This document shows, one piece after another, positions 8,642-20,633 of a DNA stretch of 64,000 nt. Source of the DNA: Calendula officinalis (taxonomy: Eukaryota; Streptophyta; Magnoliopsida; Asterales; Asteraceae); contig OY970825.1 in the NCBI GenBank assembly GCA_963853835.1, forward strand, positions 45,356,908 through 45,420,907. The letters are read 5' to 3'. The position numbers and the translations under genes were made by a program. The notes below the pieces were generated by a model, which made no database searches, had not been told where the DNA came from, and saw only the letters and a list, made by a program, of their open reading frames with translations. Positions within the stretch are counted from its first letter, which is position 1, and every line of letters starts with the position of its first letter.

Positions 8642-11440
8642 CCCCACAGGCCCAAACCATTAATTCGTTTACTTAAAACTAGAAAACAGAAAATGTTTTG
8701 TAGTAAACAGTTTTGAGCAAAATCCGGTACGGTGATTTCGCCTCAAAATGACAAATAGTTATTTCCTTAATTATTATTATTTTCTATTCATAAGTTTTAT
8801 TTATCCAATATCTCTATATAAAGCTCTCAATCTTGAAAATAGCTCACAAATATGTAACTAGAATTTACTCAACTATTGTTTAATACGGAGTATATAAAAT
8901 AATCATCAGGTTACCAAGTAATAATTAAATATAAGAGTACTCGATACTCCAAGTAGATTCTATATGAGATGAAGTATAGATGCATACTGAGACAAAACTT
9001 GACATTGAAAGAAACAAATTAACGAAATTATTATTATTATTGTTACATTATTAATTTATTTACTTACCTTCTCATTTTGCCTACCTTTTTGTCCCTTGTG
9101 TAACATTAGGTATTTGTGAAATTATTTAAGAAAGCCTTACATATTTTATTATGAAATAATTTCATATCTAGCCAAGAGTATTAATAAAGTAATTTGTTAA
9201 AGTATAAGTTGTTGTATGTTGTCGTCCCAATTATGTGATCTCTATCATTTTGAAACATTTTTCACTCAACCTACTAGAATAATTTCATACCTAATTTACT
9301 TTCTTAATTGAACTCGCTAAAAATGGATTCTTATTTTGTTTATTGCATATGTGTAATTCTTATATGTATGCATTTGCTATTTTCTGTTCGAATTAAACAA
9401 AGACAAGTAACGGTCACAATCAAAAAAGTCTTACTTATGAAACAGACACCTTGATAAACAAAAGCAGCAGACGAACTTAATTGAGGAGGTTTCACGACAT
9501 TATAAGCTTATGAACAAAATATCATCTTATAGTCACCATTCTATCAATTTAAGATAAGGGAGGAAAACAATACACACAAACATCACACCCACCCTGGTTC
9601 GTTGTTTGATTTCCTCCACCCTGGCGTTGAATGACCACATACGTTTTCGCAGGCCGGACAAGGCTGCTATCAGTGATGTAGACTTAAAATCGAGAACACA
9701 GATTGGTCTCGCAGCTTTTTAGAATACCAAGTACAATCTAATATAAAAACCACATTGATTTTAAAGAATGTAGTGGAGGAAAAATCAACTTTCATAAAGA
9801 TAACGACTAAAATTTCGAGTCTCAAAAAACTTTAAAATAAGGCTTTGATTTTTGAATGGGTCAAAAGGTATAAACAGACCAACAATTAAGCATAAAACAA
9901 AGTACAAAAATTAAATAAAGAAACATAAATAACTCCTAAATACAGTGTTTTTGAGCTCGAAAGTTCTGTAAACCACCTATAGCATTTTATCAAGGCGTAG
10001 TCATTGTCACAAGTTCGATTTGGTTGGTCACATGCCAGAAGTGGAGACTTTGAGATAAAAGTTATGTCTAATCCACTGCATTACATTTCCTCACATGATC
10101 CACAATATCTTTGGTTTTAAGTAACAAAATGTTTATTCCTCCATATTTAGGCATGATGCATGCATTAGCTAATCACCCACCTAAATCCCATTAACATCTT
10201 ACACCAGGTGCTCTTAGAAAGTTATAGTAATAATAATACCAACAAATAAAAGTGTCAAGTAAATGTTATTTAGTAGAAATATAGTAGGAGTTATATGTAT
10301 TACCTCTGACATTGAATTCATATTTACAATCTTTGTACGGTATGCATTAAAAGGTTATAATGCTTCAATTTTGGGTTAATCATGAATGCTTTCGTAAGTT
10401 AAATTGGTTAATTTTGGTTAATCTTTACTTAATATGCTTTTCTAATAGCAAATTCCACCAAATTAAACCACCTATTAAACTATGGGCATTTTAAATAATT
10501 AAAAAACGTTATAGTCTATGATATCATAGTCACGGGTCCATATTAGTTTATTATTAAATTTAATAGTAATGAAAACTATTATAATACAACTAACTGACAC
10601 TTGGTTGAAATTGCTCTTTTAAGAGGATAAAAACAGAACAGAATAAAACCAGATTTGCAAAAAAGGACGTCATTTGGTCCCTTTTTTGTCAATTTGGATG
10701 AAATGACCCCATTTGTTTAAGACACGTAAATTATTAATATAAAGAGAAAAGTGTAAGTTTTGTGGTGAAAGCTAAACCCCATGTTTGCATTTTGTCCTTT
10801 TAAGCCATTGACTATTTCCACTATACTAATATGATTCTACCTCCACTAGACATTACCAAAATGCCCTTTCTTATCTACCATCATTTTCCCTCGTATTATG
10901 TTTATATTGTTACATCAAAATGACACATTTAGGCATATAGTTACCCACAAAAAGGCTGGGGAGAGTGAGACCCAACATTTGTATATGTTGCTAGAAACAT
11001 AATCTTACATTCCATCATTTTAGTCCTTGACGAATAGATCCAAGGATACTAGAATAATCCAGGTTTTCATGAGTAGGATAAAATGTATCAAATGCGATAT
11101 GATAGGTCAAAGTGGAGAAACACGTGATTAATGGGTTCCACACAACCTGACTTAAAAAAGGACTAGGCTAATATTATGACCTTTTAAAAATATTAAGTAT
11201 TATAATATGTCAAATACGGAGTAGTAGTGTAGAATAATATAATTGGTTTTGTTTTTGTATGGAGAGTAATGGCATTCTTACTTCCATTTGTTATTACTTA
11301 TTATAGTACTCAGAAGATATTTGTCAAAATTAATGAATAATATTAAGAAAGATAGTTAGTACATTATACACGTGATCTTATCAAATAAATAGGAAGATGA
11401 GTGGAAACAAATGGTAGGAATAAATATGATTTGTTATATA
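8642..11440. other. Intergenic, no gene recognised
   Basis: AT-rich DNA with no coding frame carrying a recognisable domain. At 9580-9680 a GC-richer patch (CACCCTGG twice) and at 10010-10070 a weak box B-like CAAGTTCGATTT are visible but insufficient to call. Short ATACGGAGTA motifs near 8885 and 11215 are likely relics of small MITEs. Confidence 0.4.
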
Positions 11441-11640
11441 CTCCCTCCGTCCCACTTTAAGTGTCCACTACAAAAAAACACACAGTTTAAGAAATGTGCA
11501 TTAATTATATAATGTCACCAATCAAATTTTCTCTTCCCCCACTTAAATGTTTTTTGATTGGTTGAAATTTAGGAAATGTCACTCTTGGTGGGACAAACTA
11601 AAATAGTATACTGGACAATTAAAATGGGACGGAGGGAGTA
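11439..11640. mobile_element. Stowaway (Tc1/mariner) MITE
   Basis: Element 11441-11638 with termini CTCCCTCCGTCCCA and its exact complement, flanked by the TA dinucleotide. This is the classic plant Stowaway terminus. It has no coding capacity and lies about 950 bp upstream of the DUF4378 gene start codon, within its likely promoter. Confidence 0.93.
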
Positions 11641-12591
11641 AAAGCAAGAGGGTAATTTAGGAAATAGATAGAATGCGTGTCGATAACTGAAAAGAAAATC
11701 AAAGCCCAGAATATTCAGCTTTAATTTTTGGACTTTTTCCCTTTGTTTCTTTTTGTTTTCTCTCTCTCTGGTCATAAATTTCTTCCATTTTCTCTGGCTT
11801 AGCCTCAGCAACAGGGTCTTCATCATTATCTTTATCATTAGCACGCCCCAATTAAGTACCCATAATTGATGATTTCTTACTCAACATGTAAAGATTCTTA
11901 CACGGGTAATCAAGATTTCTTTGCAAAAAGTTCAAATCTTTAACACTCATTCAACCCAATTGTCGTTTCTTAATCATGGCTCTGTTTAAAATCATCACTT
12001 TGGGTTGTAATTAGTTGCAGGTTTTACTTCTTTTTCAGAATTTTACATTCAATTTTGCTGAATTAACTGGGTTTTTGTGAAAGAAGCATCATAAGTCAAC
12101 CTCATTACTGTCCATATTATTACTTTTTGCTATAATTTGGTTATGGGGTTATTATTTTAGTTAGATGTTCATTCAACATTGCTCAATTAACTGGTTTTTT
12201 TTACTAATTTCTTGGTTTTTAATCATAAGTGAATCCCAATTACAGTTCTTATTGGGTTTCTCAGCGTAAATAAAAATGGAGGCTTTTCATTCTAACTGGT
12301 TCTGAAGCTTAATTGGTGATAATTTCCATTTAATTTTGTTTAATAAAATCGATTTCTATGGTTAACAAAATCATGGGTCTGTTTAACTTCAACAAAAAAA
12401 AAAAAAAAAAAAAAAAATCAAGATTTCTCACTCAAATTTATAGTTTCTTATAAAGATTTAATGCAATCTTGCAGGGTGAATGCATTCAGTATCCCTTTCA
12501 ATCAAGTTAACTCTCACAATTTACGATAGTCAAGCAGCTTCATATGTAATTTAAGTTTCTTGATTGTTATCATAATTCATTTTCACCAATA
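11641..12591 (+). promoter_or_regulatory. Promoter and 5' leader region of the DUF4378 gene
   Basis: CT-rich stretches at 11740-11770 and 11800-11815 may mark the transcription start area. A good acceptor (TCTTGCAG, ending 12474) within 120 bp of the start codon suggests a 5'-leader intron. Its donor cannot be fixed by eye. A 24-base A run lies at about 12393-12417. Confidence 0.35.
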
Positions 12592-14897
12592 ATGGCAAGA
12601 AAATCACCAAAATGCCCACCAACAGTTGAACCGAATCAATTCGGTTGTGCGTGGAATTTTAGTGGTATGTTTGACCACCACAGCCACCATAACCACCCTC
12701 ACCGGAAAATGCTGTCAGATGAGAGCCATAAGAGCAAAAGTCTTCCAGGTGAGTTTACTTTATGTTCATAATCTTCTTACTATTTCTTTTGAAGTGCTAT
12801 TTTCTTGATCCAATATTTTTGTGAACTAATTGTGATTGTTAGCATAAAACGTTTAAAAATTATATAAACTTGTGAAGTTGTATGTATATGTTTACTGAAA
12901 AAGTCAAACTGAATATTGTGATTTCTCATGCTTTAGGAGCAGGACATACAAAGAGCCAAGTACAATTTCTGACATTTGATGAACAACTTAGAAGCCTTCA
13001 TGTAAGTTTACATCAACCGATTTATCCTCGATAAAAAAAAAAATTGATTCTGAATTTTCTTTTCCAGATTGAATCGAAGAAGAAAATCGCAAGTGCAAAC
13101 CAATCTCCAAAAGGTGAAACAAGTTCTTCAAATCACACAAAAAAGAATGAAAATGTTTGGAAGAACACCATCGAAGAATCTTTCTGGAAAAAGATAATAT
13201 CCCGACACAAAAACCCGAACAAGAAAAAAGAAAACACGAAATTCAAAGAAAGAATCGTTGTTTTAAGTCCTAATCAACGTGTTATAGAATCTCCAATCGA
13301 TGTTGGATGCCGATGCTCGTATTTACACTTTCATCAAAGCTCAACAAATAAACAACAACTGATTAAACAGACTCATGTTTCATTTAATGATGTTAGAAAA
13401 GAATTGAAAAATGCAAAGAAAATGAAGATGAAAAAGGCTTGTGAGGCTAATAAAAGTAGTGAAATTAATGAAAATGGTTTTAAAAGGGAGAAATTGTCAA
13501 TTGTACCCTTTTTGAAGAATCGTGAGCCCGATGTATATGTGGAAGCAAGAAGACATTTAGCCGAACGATTTAGACAAATTGGGAACGGGCCTTCGGGTTC
13601 TTCAAGCAAACGGGCTTCACGAACCTTGGAGAGAATATTACTTTCATCTCCTTTCCATGAGTCAATGCCTACTTTTAGTCAGGTAACGGGTCGGGTCGAC
13701 CCAGATAACATTTCGGATGTGGGAATGGACCCGAACAACATCGCTTCAACGGGAGTAGATAGGTGCATTGAAAGATCAAGATTGGTAAATTTAACATCTT
13801 TTTTCCTTTATATGAATTATGACCTAGAGGTGACAATATGGATCGGGTCGGGTTGTCCATTTTGCACTTACTAATTTATGTTATCTGGGGTAAAATTGTC
13901 AAAACTACTTATTTAGTTGTGTATGGCAAAAAAAATGGTGGTGCAAAAATCACCAACCTTTTTATATATACACCGCAAGGTCAAATATGATTGCAAAATT
14001 TATATTATTTCAGTAATCATCTAAATTATAATAAAATCATCTAGAGGTTTCGCGCATTAAGTGGCAGAAATGGACAAAAATGGGTCGAAATTGCTGCCTT
14101 TAATATGAACTAAAGTCAGCACTAATATTTAGCGACACTTTTTAACATTTTTTATTCTTACAGGAATATTCATTAAATGTTTCGTCACCAAAAGCCGATC
14201 ATAAGCTGGAAAATGTGGAAAATGATCAATTCAGAGAGAACCCAAGTCCAGTTTCGGTTCTTGATTCTTTTTTTACTGACAATATCAGTAGTCCCACAAG
14301 CACAACCGAATCTGGTAATTATCAATTTCAGTTTCATAACTTTTATTCACTTTAGTAACCAACTTTTTAACATTTTTACCCCATTTTGCACCATCATCAG
14401 CTGAGCTTCAAATTCAACCAAATCGTCTAGATTTCGAAGAACACTCATCCCAAACTTCATCTCCACCGCGGAAAATGGAAGATCGAGGATTCATTTCTTC
14501 ATACGTTAACGAAATCCACCAATTTTCTCAGTCAAACTGGGTTGACTTTTTAGCAACAGATTGTTATCCGCTGGAATCATCATGTGATTATAAACTTTTG
14601 CATGATTGTGTTAAGGAAGTGTTGGTTAGGTTACATTCACAAGTAACGTTTGTTGGCTCTAAGATTCAACCTTTTTCATTGGAAAAAGATGTGGTCAACG
14701 AGGTTGTTGACCAAGTTGACTGGCATAATGGTCAACCCATGGTTCCACGAACACTTGATGTTCTTGTGAGGAGGGATATTGCAAAATGTGGAAATTGGGT
14801 AGATGTTGTATCGGATAGAAATGATATTGTGTTTGAAGTTGTAGATGATACTTTGGTGGATTTGATCATTGAAGCTGTTTGTGATATTCATATTTGA
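12592..14897 (+). CDS. DUF4378-domain protein, TRM (TON1-recruiting motif)-like, five exons
   Basis: Five exons join in frame: 12592-12748, 12937-13001, 13068-13784, 14164-14314 and 14401-14897, all GT-AG, giving 528 residues. The N-terminus has GCAWNFSGMFD followed by a His-rich run and RKMLSD, matching the GC-W-(x)n-FD-(x)n-R-LLSD start of plant TRM/DUF3741-DUF4378 proteins. Exon 3 is Lys/Asn-rich and contains EARRHLAERF and TLERILLSSP-like segments. Exon 4 carries NPSPVSVLDSFF, a conserved TRM motif. Exon 5 ends in the DUF4378 region with RRDIAKCGNWVD, EVVDDTLVDLIIEAV. TRM proteins recruit TON1 and the TTP complex to microtubules and shape cell growth and division planes. The canonical VARLMGL motif is not seen, so this is one of the shorter members. 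Family assignment is good; the exact orthologue is not known. No breaks were found. Confidence 0.85.
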
Positions 14898-15440
14898 AGC
14901 CGTGTTGACTTTTGGTTTGACTTCAGTTAGAGACTTATGTATTAGTATTATATGACAGAAGTTATAGTTATTATAGTTTTTTTTTGTCATTCTTTTGTCG
15001 GATATGAGACTTGTATATGTATAAATCAGAAATATTCATTGAATAAGAGCATTGAAGGGTTGTACCTTGTGTGAATGTGTTGTACATTGTCATAATTATT
15101 ATTTGTTCTTTAAACTTTATAAATTATTAATACATATAGTTAATTTTCGTATCTAAATCTACGCAACAAATATTATAGTTATATAATTTATATTGTCATG
15201 ATCCAACCAAACCGTGTCAAATAAGCAAGTTGAATACAATTTTAAAACAAATTGATTTGTTTAGATCTGCAAAAATGTCTAACCTCATGGTATGACTATG
15301 ATTTCGTTTGACTTTCTATACTTCAAAGGGAAATACTCACTTCTTGAAAAGTTTCTATTTTTTATACCAATATCTTCCATTTAAGGTGAATGATAGTTGT
15401 CAATGTGAATATTTCATTTGAAGAAAATATAGTCCAGTTT
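14898..15440. other. 3' flank of the DUF4378 gene
   Basis: Likely 3' UTR and terminator area. AATAAG-type signals occur near 15042. No further feature is seen. Confidence 0.4.
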
Positions 15441-15665
15441 AAGGGTGAGCACGGTCAAGAAATCGAACTGAAATGAAACTGATAGAATCAAAAAAAAATG
15501 ACTAATTTTCAAAACTGAGCCAATTACATGTTATCGATTTTGGTTCGGGTATATTGGTTTTGATTCGGTTTTTTTAGCCTAAATGCTCATCCAATCCGAG
15601 GACAAAATCGAACCGAAACCGATAAAATCGAAACAGAAAACGATGAAATTTCAAAACCAAAACTA
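15441..15665. mobile_element. Decayed hAT-type MITE relic
   Basis: Starts AAGGGTGAGCACGGTC, contains repeated GGTTCGG/AACCGAA(A) segments in both orientations, and has a TGCTCATCC near 15585 that mirrors GGGTGAGCA. Such GGGTGAGCA-ended, AACCGAA-rich repeats are common hAT-derived plant MITEs. Borders and duplication could not be fixed. Confidence 0.4.
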
Positions 15666-16125
15666 ATGCTACATAGCACGAGTACTCAAAACTAATTTTT
15701 TTTCTAATGTAATATTGATTAGTATAAAATAATTTTCACAAATTTTAGTTGATACTAATAATCTTTCAATGCTTTAGTTTTATCAATTTTACTATTTTAT
15801 AATTAGAAAAAAGGGAACTCATTTTATAGGTTTCATAATTTTACCATGATATAACATTATAACTTGTGTTAACTAATTATATAAGCTAACCAAAATACGA
15901 TACAAGTAAACAACAAATTTTATTGATAACAAGAGACATAAATCCTGCTGCCAAACAGGTAGCTAATAACAAACTCAACTACTCAACAAATGTAATCAAG
16001 TATGCAAGAAATAAAAGTACAAGAATTCTATCATAAGGTAACCTTTTTTACATGTCTAATTTAAACAAATCAAACCCTCACATGAATTATATATATAAAG
16101 ATGAGCACATAAAATCAAATGAAAA
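15666..16125. other. Intergenic and 3' flank of the minus-strand gene
   Basis: AT-rich. It holds the 3' UTR of the gene ending at 16126. Nothing else recognised. Confidence 0.4.
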
Positions 16126-18021
16126 TCAAGGAAGACGAACAAGGCTATTCACAGCAGTATCCAAAGCATCAACATGTTTCCGCAACGTTTTTCTTTACAA
16201 AAGTCAAGAAAATTTCATTTCAGAATTTGTTTATAATAGTATTGTACGACACATGAGCAATCATTAAGATCATGTTAAGCCTTAATTATTATTATTATAT
16301 GTATGTGATTATCAGTTCATCCACCTTAATTAACTAGCTTTGCAATCACTATAATAGTTAAGGATACAGTTGCATGGCTAAGTTATTTATTCCTCTCATT
16401 TCCTCATTCAATCTGCAAAACTTATGTAACAATAATGTTGTTTCAAATTAAAAACCAAACATGATGGCTGAAAAAAAAAATGTCAGTAACTAGTGAATAA
16501 AATAATAAAAGCATAACATACCTAAAACATGAGTTAATGTACAGATTCCCCTTTGTTGCAGAATCTAATGCTGCATGTATAATAATGTAGTCATCAACAG
16601 CAGTTAAGACTTATGATTATGTAATGATCAGTATTGAAAGTAACCTCTAAAGAATAAATTAGACCCTTTTTATCAAAATTCGAAGAAATCAAGATATAAT
16701 CAATGTTTTCATAGAAAATGTATCTATTAGGAAACTACACATAACAAACAATATTTTTAGGGGAAAAATAATTTTAGGTTATTTAGAGATTTATCTAAAG
16801 ATAAACTGTACATTTTGAAGTCACAGCAATATTTTGTCAATACCAGATTCTTGAAGACGACCAGCAACATCACTAAAGCACTGTACATGATCAACTGAAC
16901 AGCTGGTAACCTACAACACGCACAAGAAAATCTCAATAGATATATCCTGTGAGCAAACAAATGAATTTAGCTATAATGCATTTATACATACATATATAAT
17001 GAAAAACTGTAAACACAAACTCTAAATCCAGAGTCATTTGTGAGTCCAACATAATGTTTTGACTTTTGATTTCCTAATACGTTTTTTCGGCTTCTGAATT
17101 GTAGTTATGCAGAGGCTTGAGCTTTTCACATATTTTCAGCTCAAAATTTCAATCTTTCTGGAAATTGAAAACCTTTCTCTCTTCCTTGTGTTTAATGTAT
17201 GTTCATAGCTTCAACTCAATATTCAATGGATTCCTTTCAACTTTCTACATACAGTTGTGTTCTCTCAAAATGTATTATTATCGAGTTGGACGGAGCTTGT
17301 AGAAAATAATATATCAATACTGCACCAGAACCAAGGAATTCTAGAATACCATTGAAAGCTAAGAAGGAAAAGCCCAAATTGGTCCAATTTTTTCATGAAT
17401 GCTCAAAGGATTTATGACTCTACATGGATTTTCAACACAATTTTTCATGAATGAACTTCAATTTCCTTCCCAAGTCTCAAGTTGCATTATACACACAGCT
17501 AAATATTGTGATTTTGTCAATCAATATTAGAATAAGCTTAATATTTTGATAGGTTGGAATTATGGAAAGTTGAATCTCATTGTGCTAAACTGCTAAAGTC
17601 AATTAAACTTTAATCAGCTCAATTTAATGACTATTTTAATGAACTTATATATTGATAGATTAGAACTATAATCTACACAGTTTCTGTATAGAAAATCGCA
17701 TCTCATTATGCTAAAATAAACTGAATTTTATGATTAATATGCAGAATTTCAAATACAAAATTAGCGTACCTCAGAGAGAGCCACACGGAGAGATGCGAAT
17801 AGAGATGAGTAACTATCAGCAATGGCGACGGAGTCCCTCTCCACTGCTCTCAGAATCTCCGATTGACTGATGGATGAAGACGTCGACGATAATACGGAAT
17901 TCTTCGTTTCTATTAGACTTGGATCACTGTTATCGTCAAGGACGTGATGATCTCCTTCATTGTGTTGTTGAGAAATTTGATGATTGTGATCTAGGGTTTC
18001 TGAACTCGTTTTGCTTTCCAT
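16126..18021 (-). CDS. Small coiled-coil protein resembling BORC/BLOC-1-type subunit (BORCS6-like?), five exons
   Basis: Exons on the minus strand are 18021-17770, 16910-16844, 16570-16522, 16412-16368 and 16192-16126, all with GT-AG introns (859, 273, 109 and 175 bp). They join in one frame of 159 residues ending RLP-stop. The first 50 residues are Ser/His/Asp-rich and probably disordered. The rest is helical: SEILRAVERDSVAIADSY, then VTSCSVDHVQCFSDVAGRL, then INSCFRLNEEM, then VDALDTAVNSL. This fits a conserved small plant protein of the kind annotated among lysosome-related-organelle complex (BORC/BLOC-1-like) subunits. The subunit assignment is tentative and from memory of the family pattern. 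Micro-exons of 45 to 67 bp explain why only exon 1 looks open. The gene appears intact. A Tourist MITE lies 97 bp upstream of the start codon. Confidence 0.7.
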
Positions 18022-18115
18022 TGTTACTCTGTGCTTTTAGTTGCTTACTTGCTGCTCGATGGTCGTCAATGTGCGGAAAGCCGGAAACTGAAAGCAGTGG
18101 TTTCTAAATGAGTAA

Positions 18116-18267
18116 TTAGGGGGTGTTTGGGAAAGCTTATTAAGAGGTGCTTATGGCTTATAAGCTTATATAAGTCTAAATAATCCCTTTTCAAAGGGAT
18201 TATTTAGGCTTATATAAGCTTATAAGCTATAAGCTCTTTTAAATAAGCTTTCCCAAACACCCCCTTA
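18116..18267. mobile_element. Tourist-like (PIF/Harbinger) hairpin MITE
   Basis: Element 18119-18264 (146 bp). Ends are GGGGGTGTTTGGGAAAGCTTA and the near-exact complement, with TTA on both sides, the PIF/Harbinger target duplication. Almost the whole element is one inverted repeat around CCCTTTTCAAAGGG. It sits just upstream of the start of the minus-strand coiled-coil gene, so it may lie in its promoter or leader. Confidence 0.9.
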
Positions 18268-18317
18268 AACTGAAGATTCTATGGAACTAGTAACCCGAGC
18301 GTCGTGCGATGTCAGAT

Positions 18318-18482
18318 GGCTTTTTTTTATTTTTTTGAATGCCTAAGTAACTTAGTTCGCGTCTAGACAATGACATTCATAAGGATAGTATGTCTTTCTT
18401 CAAACCAACCACCCATGGTGAATAAACCTCACGTCCATAACAGAACTTGAACCTATGACCTTGGTCATAGACAACACCTTAT
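18318..18482 (-). mobile_element. tRNA-derived SINE, minus strand
   Basis: Reading the minus strand from about 18482: TAAGGTGTTGTCTATGACC, then box B-like GGTCATAGGTTCAAGTTC, then an unrelated body, ending in an A-rich tail (a T-rich run at 18322-18337 on the plus strand). It shares head layout with the SINE at 6032. No clear target duplication was found. Confidence 0.65.
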
Positions 18483-20551
18483 CTTTTTCACAAATACTAC
18501 TAGGATAGAAGCATTGGGTCATAGGGTTTTTTATACTATGACCAAAAATGGTTTATTGGTTTATATCAATACATGTTTCTTATACAACGTATGCTATATA
18601 TGAGATTTTTGTTATTTTCCTAATTGTATTTAAGTTGTTTTTATCCTTAATTATTATATAAATTTGTATCCATTTGTTTTGTGTGCACCTCATGTCAATG
18701 AAAATTTTATAGTAAAATAAGATTATTTAACCTGTAATTTTGTAATTTAAGATCTCTTTAAAACTATTTTTTTTAAAAGTAATAATAAAACAATTAAATA
18801 TCATTATTTCTAAGTGAAACGTATCGCAACATTAGCTTGAAACAAACTTTATTAAGTTCCAAATAAAGATTAAAGAAAAAGTCAACAATGAAGGCTTAAA
18901 AAAATCCCACCTATGTGCCACAATTCATCTTAAGCAAAATGTTATATACTATAATTACAACCTAAGTTCTCGTTTTTATTACGCTAGACGTTTTGGTGTA
19001 TAGACTTTGTTATACCTATGGACCCTACTACCCTTAATTTTTTCAAATGACCAAAATACCCTTTTGGTCTTTTGTAACAAAGTGAAAGTAAATGACCGTG
19101 AATGTAATTAGTGATAAACCACATGAACTATCTGTGAAATTTACTCTATTAATATATATATATATATATATATATTATCTTTTATCCATATTCTTCCACC
19201 ACATTCAAACTCACCACTCACCTCTATATCTTTGTAAGTAACGATTTTATATACTCGACTTGCTGAAAATTCATAAAGACAACAATGAATTTACGATTTG
19301 TGTACACTTTATTATCATTAATTGATTGCATTAGGTTCGCGGGTAAATGCTATGTATGGAAATTCGGCCTCAATGACTGAATCATTCACAACACCAACAA
19401 AAAAAAGTTACCTAATGTCACACCTCGTTAAAAATGGGTTGTGGAAGAACGGAGGAGGGTCGAGAGTAAACACAAGCATATTATTATTGTTGAACACCAA
19501 ATGTTTTCAAGACTTCATTAAATGTTTGAAATAAAATATGGCACCATAATAAATTTGAACGAAATAAATGAAATCACAAACGACAAAGTTTTGAAATAAA
19601 AAGTAATGTGGCATCTTGACTAATGCATGTTTGACTTCCAATGTATGTGACTAATGCCTCATAATCAATTTTCTCAATTTTATAAAAAATATAAATAAAA
19701 ATGATCAACAAAAATTTAATTCACATAACTCAAATTTGTTCAGTTATTTAAAGTTTCTGTATGCCAATTGTGACAAAAATAGTATAATGATATAAGATAA
19801 AAGATATTGTCTTACTGGAAATAATGTAAGACAACATGAAACTGTACCCCACTAACAATGATGATAAAAATGTGTTGATAATATATTTTAAATAGAGTAA
19901 ATTACCATTTTTGTCCCTGAGGTTTTTCCGATTCGGGATTTTTGTCTCTAAACTTTTTTTTTTTCGATTTTTTTGTCCTTGAAGTTTTTAAAATTCCGCA
20001 TTTTTATCATTCCGTCCAAATTCTTCCGTTAACTAATAATTTTTTTTGTCTATTTACCCAAATTACCCCTGTTTTAATTTTTTTTACATTATTTTTTTTC
20101 CTTTTCTCTATTCTTCCCATATGTTCTTCCCCAATTATCTATTGTTCTTCTCTCATTATGAACTTCAAACTCACAAACCACAACTACCATCAAATTGAAC
20201 CATGATTATCGATCACAATATGATTCCAAATGTAACCAGCCCCACCCCTACCCTTGATTTCTCCGGCAGCCGGCAGACCGCCGTATCTCGATCCTTTTTG
20301 AAAGCTAAATCTCATCGCAGATCTCGCAGAATCGTTCGAGTTCTTGAAAGCTAGATCTGTTAAACTCGAGTTTCCGGCGGTGGCATAGAAGAACAAGTGA
20401 AGAAGAAAGGTGTTTGGAGAAAGGGTTGTGTTCGATTCCTTTTTGCCCTCTCCTTTTTGCCGCTCTTCAAACCCTAACCCTAAATCGATGTCTGACCAGT
20501 TCATCTTCTTCACCAGATCTAGGGTTCTTCAATATGCAGTCACAGACGGCG
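18483..20551. other. Intergenic, repeat-rich
   Basis: Contains an AT dinucleotide run at about 19154-19176. At 19897-20080 is a repeat-type sequence (CATTTTTGTCCCTGAGGTTT followed by related TTTTTGTC-CTTGAAG phrases). At 20210-20550 is a more GC-rich segment with two CCCTAA units (AACCCTAACCCTAA near 20470) resembling the leader of a plant gene, but no coding frame with a recognisable domain follows before the LTR starts at 20552. Confidence 0.4.
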
Positions 20552-20579
20552 TGTAACACCGCAAAATTCAGAAAGCGTT

Positions 20580-20633
<54 letters not shown>

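Noticed and set aside
10010..10070. Weak box B-like CAAGTTCGATTT, possible SINE
   Set aside because: No box A, tail or target duplication.
20190..20513. 107-codon minus-strand frame in a GC-richer patch
   Set aside because: No recognisable domain; the patch looks like a leader or repeat fragment with CCCTAA units, not a supported gene.
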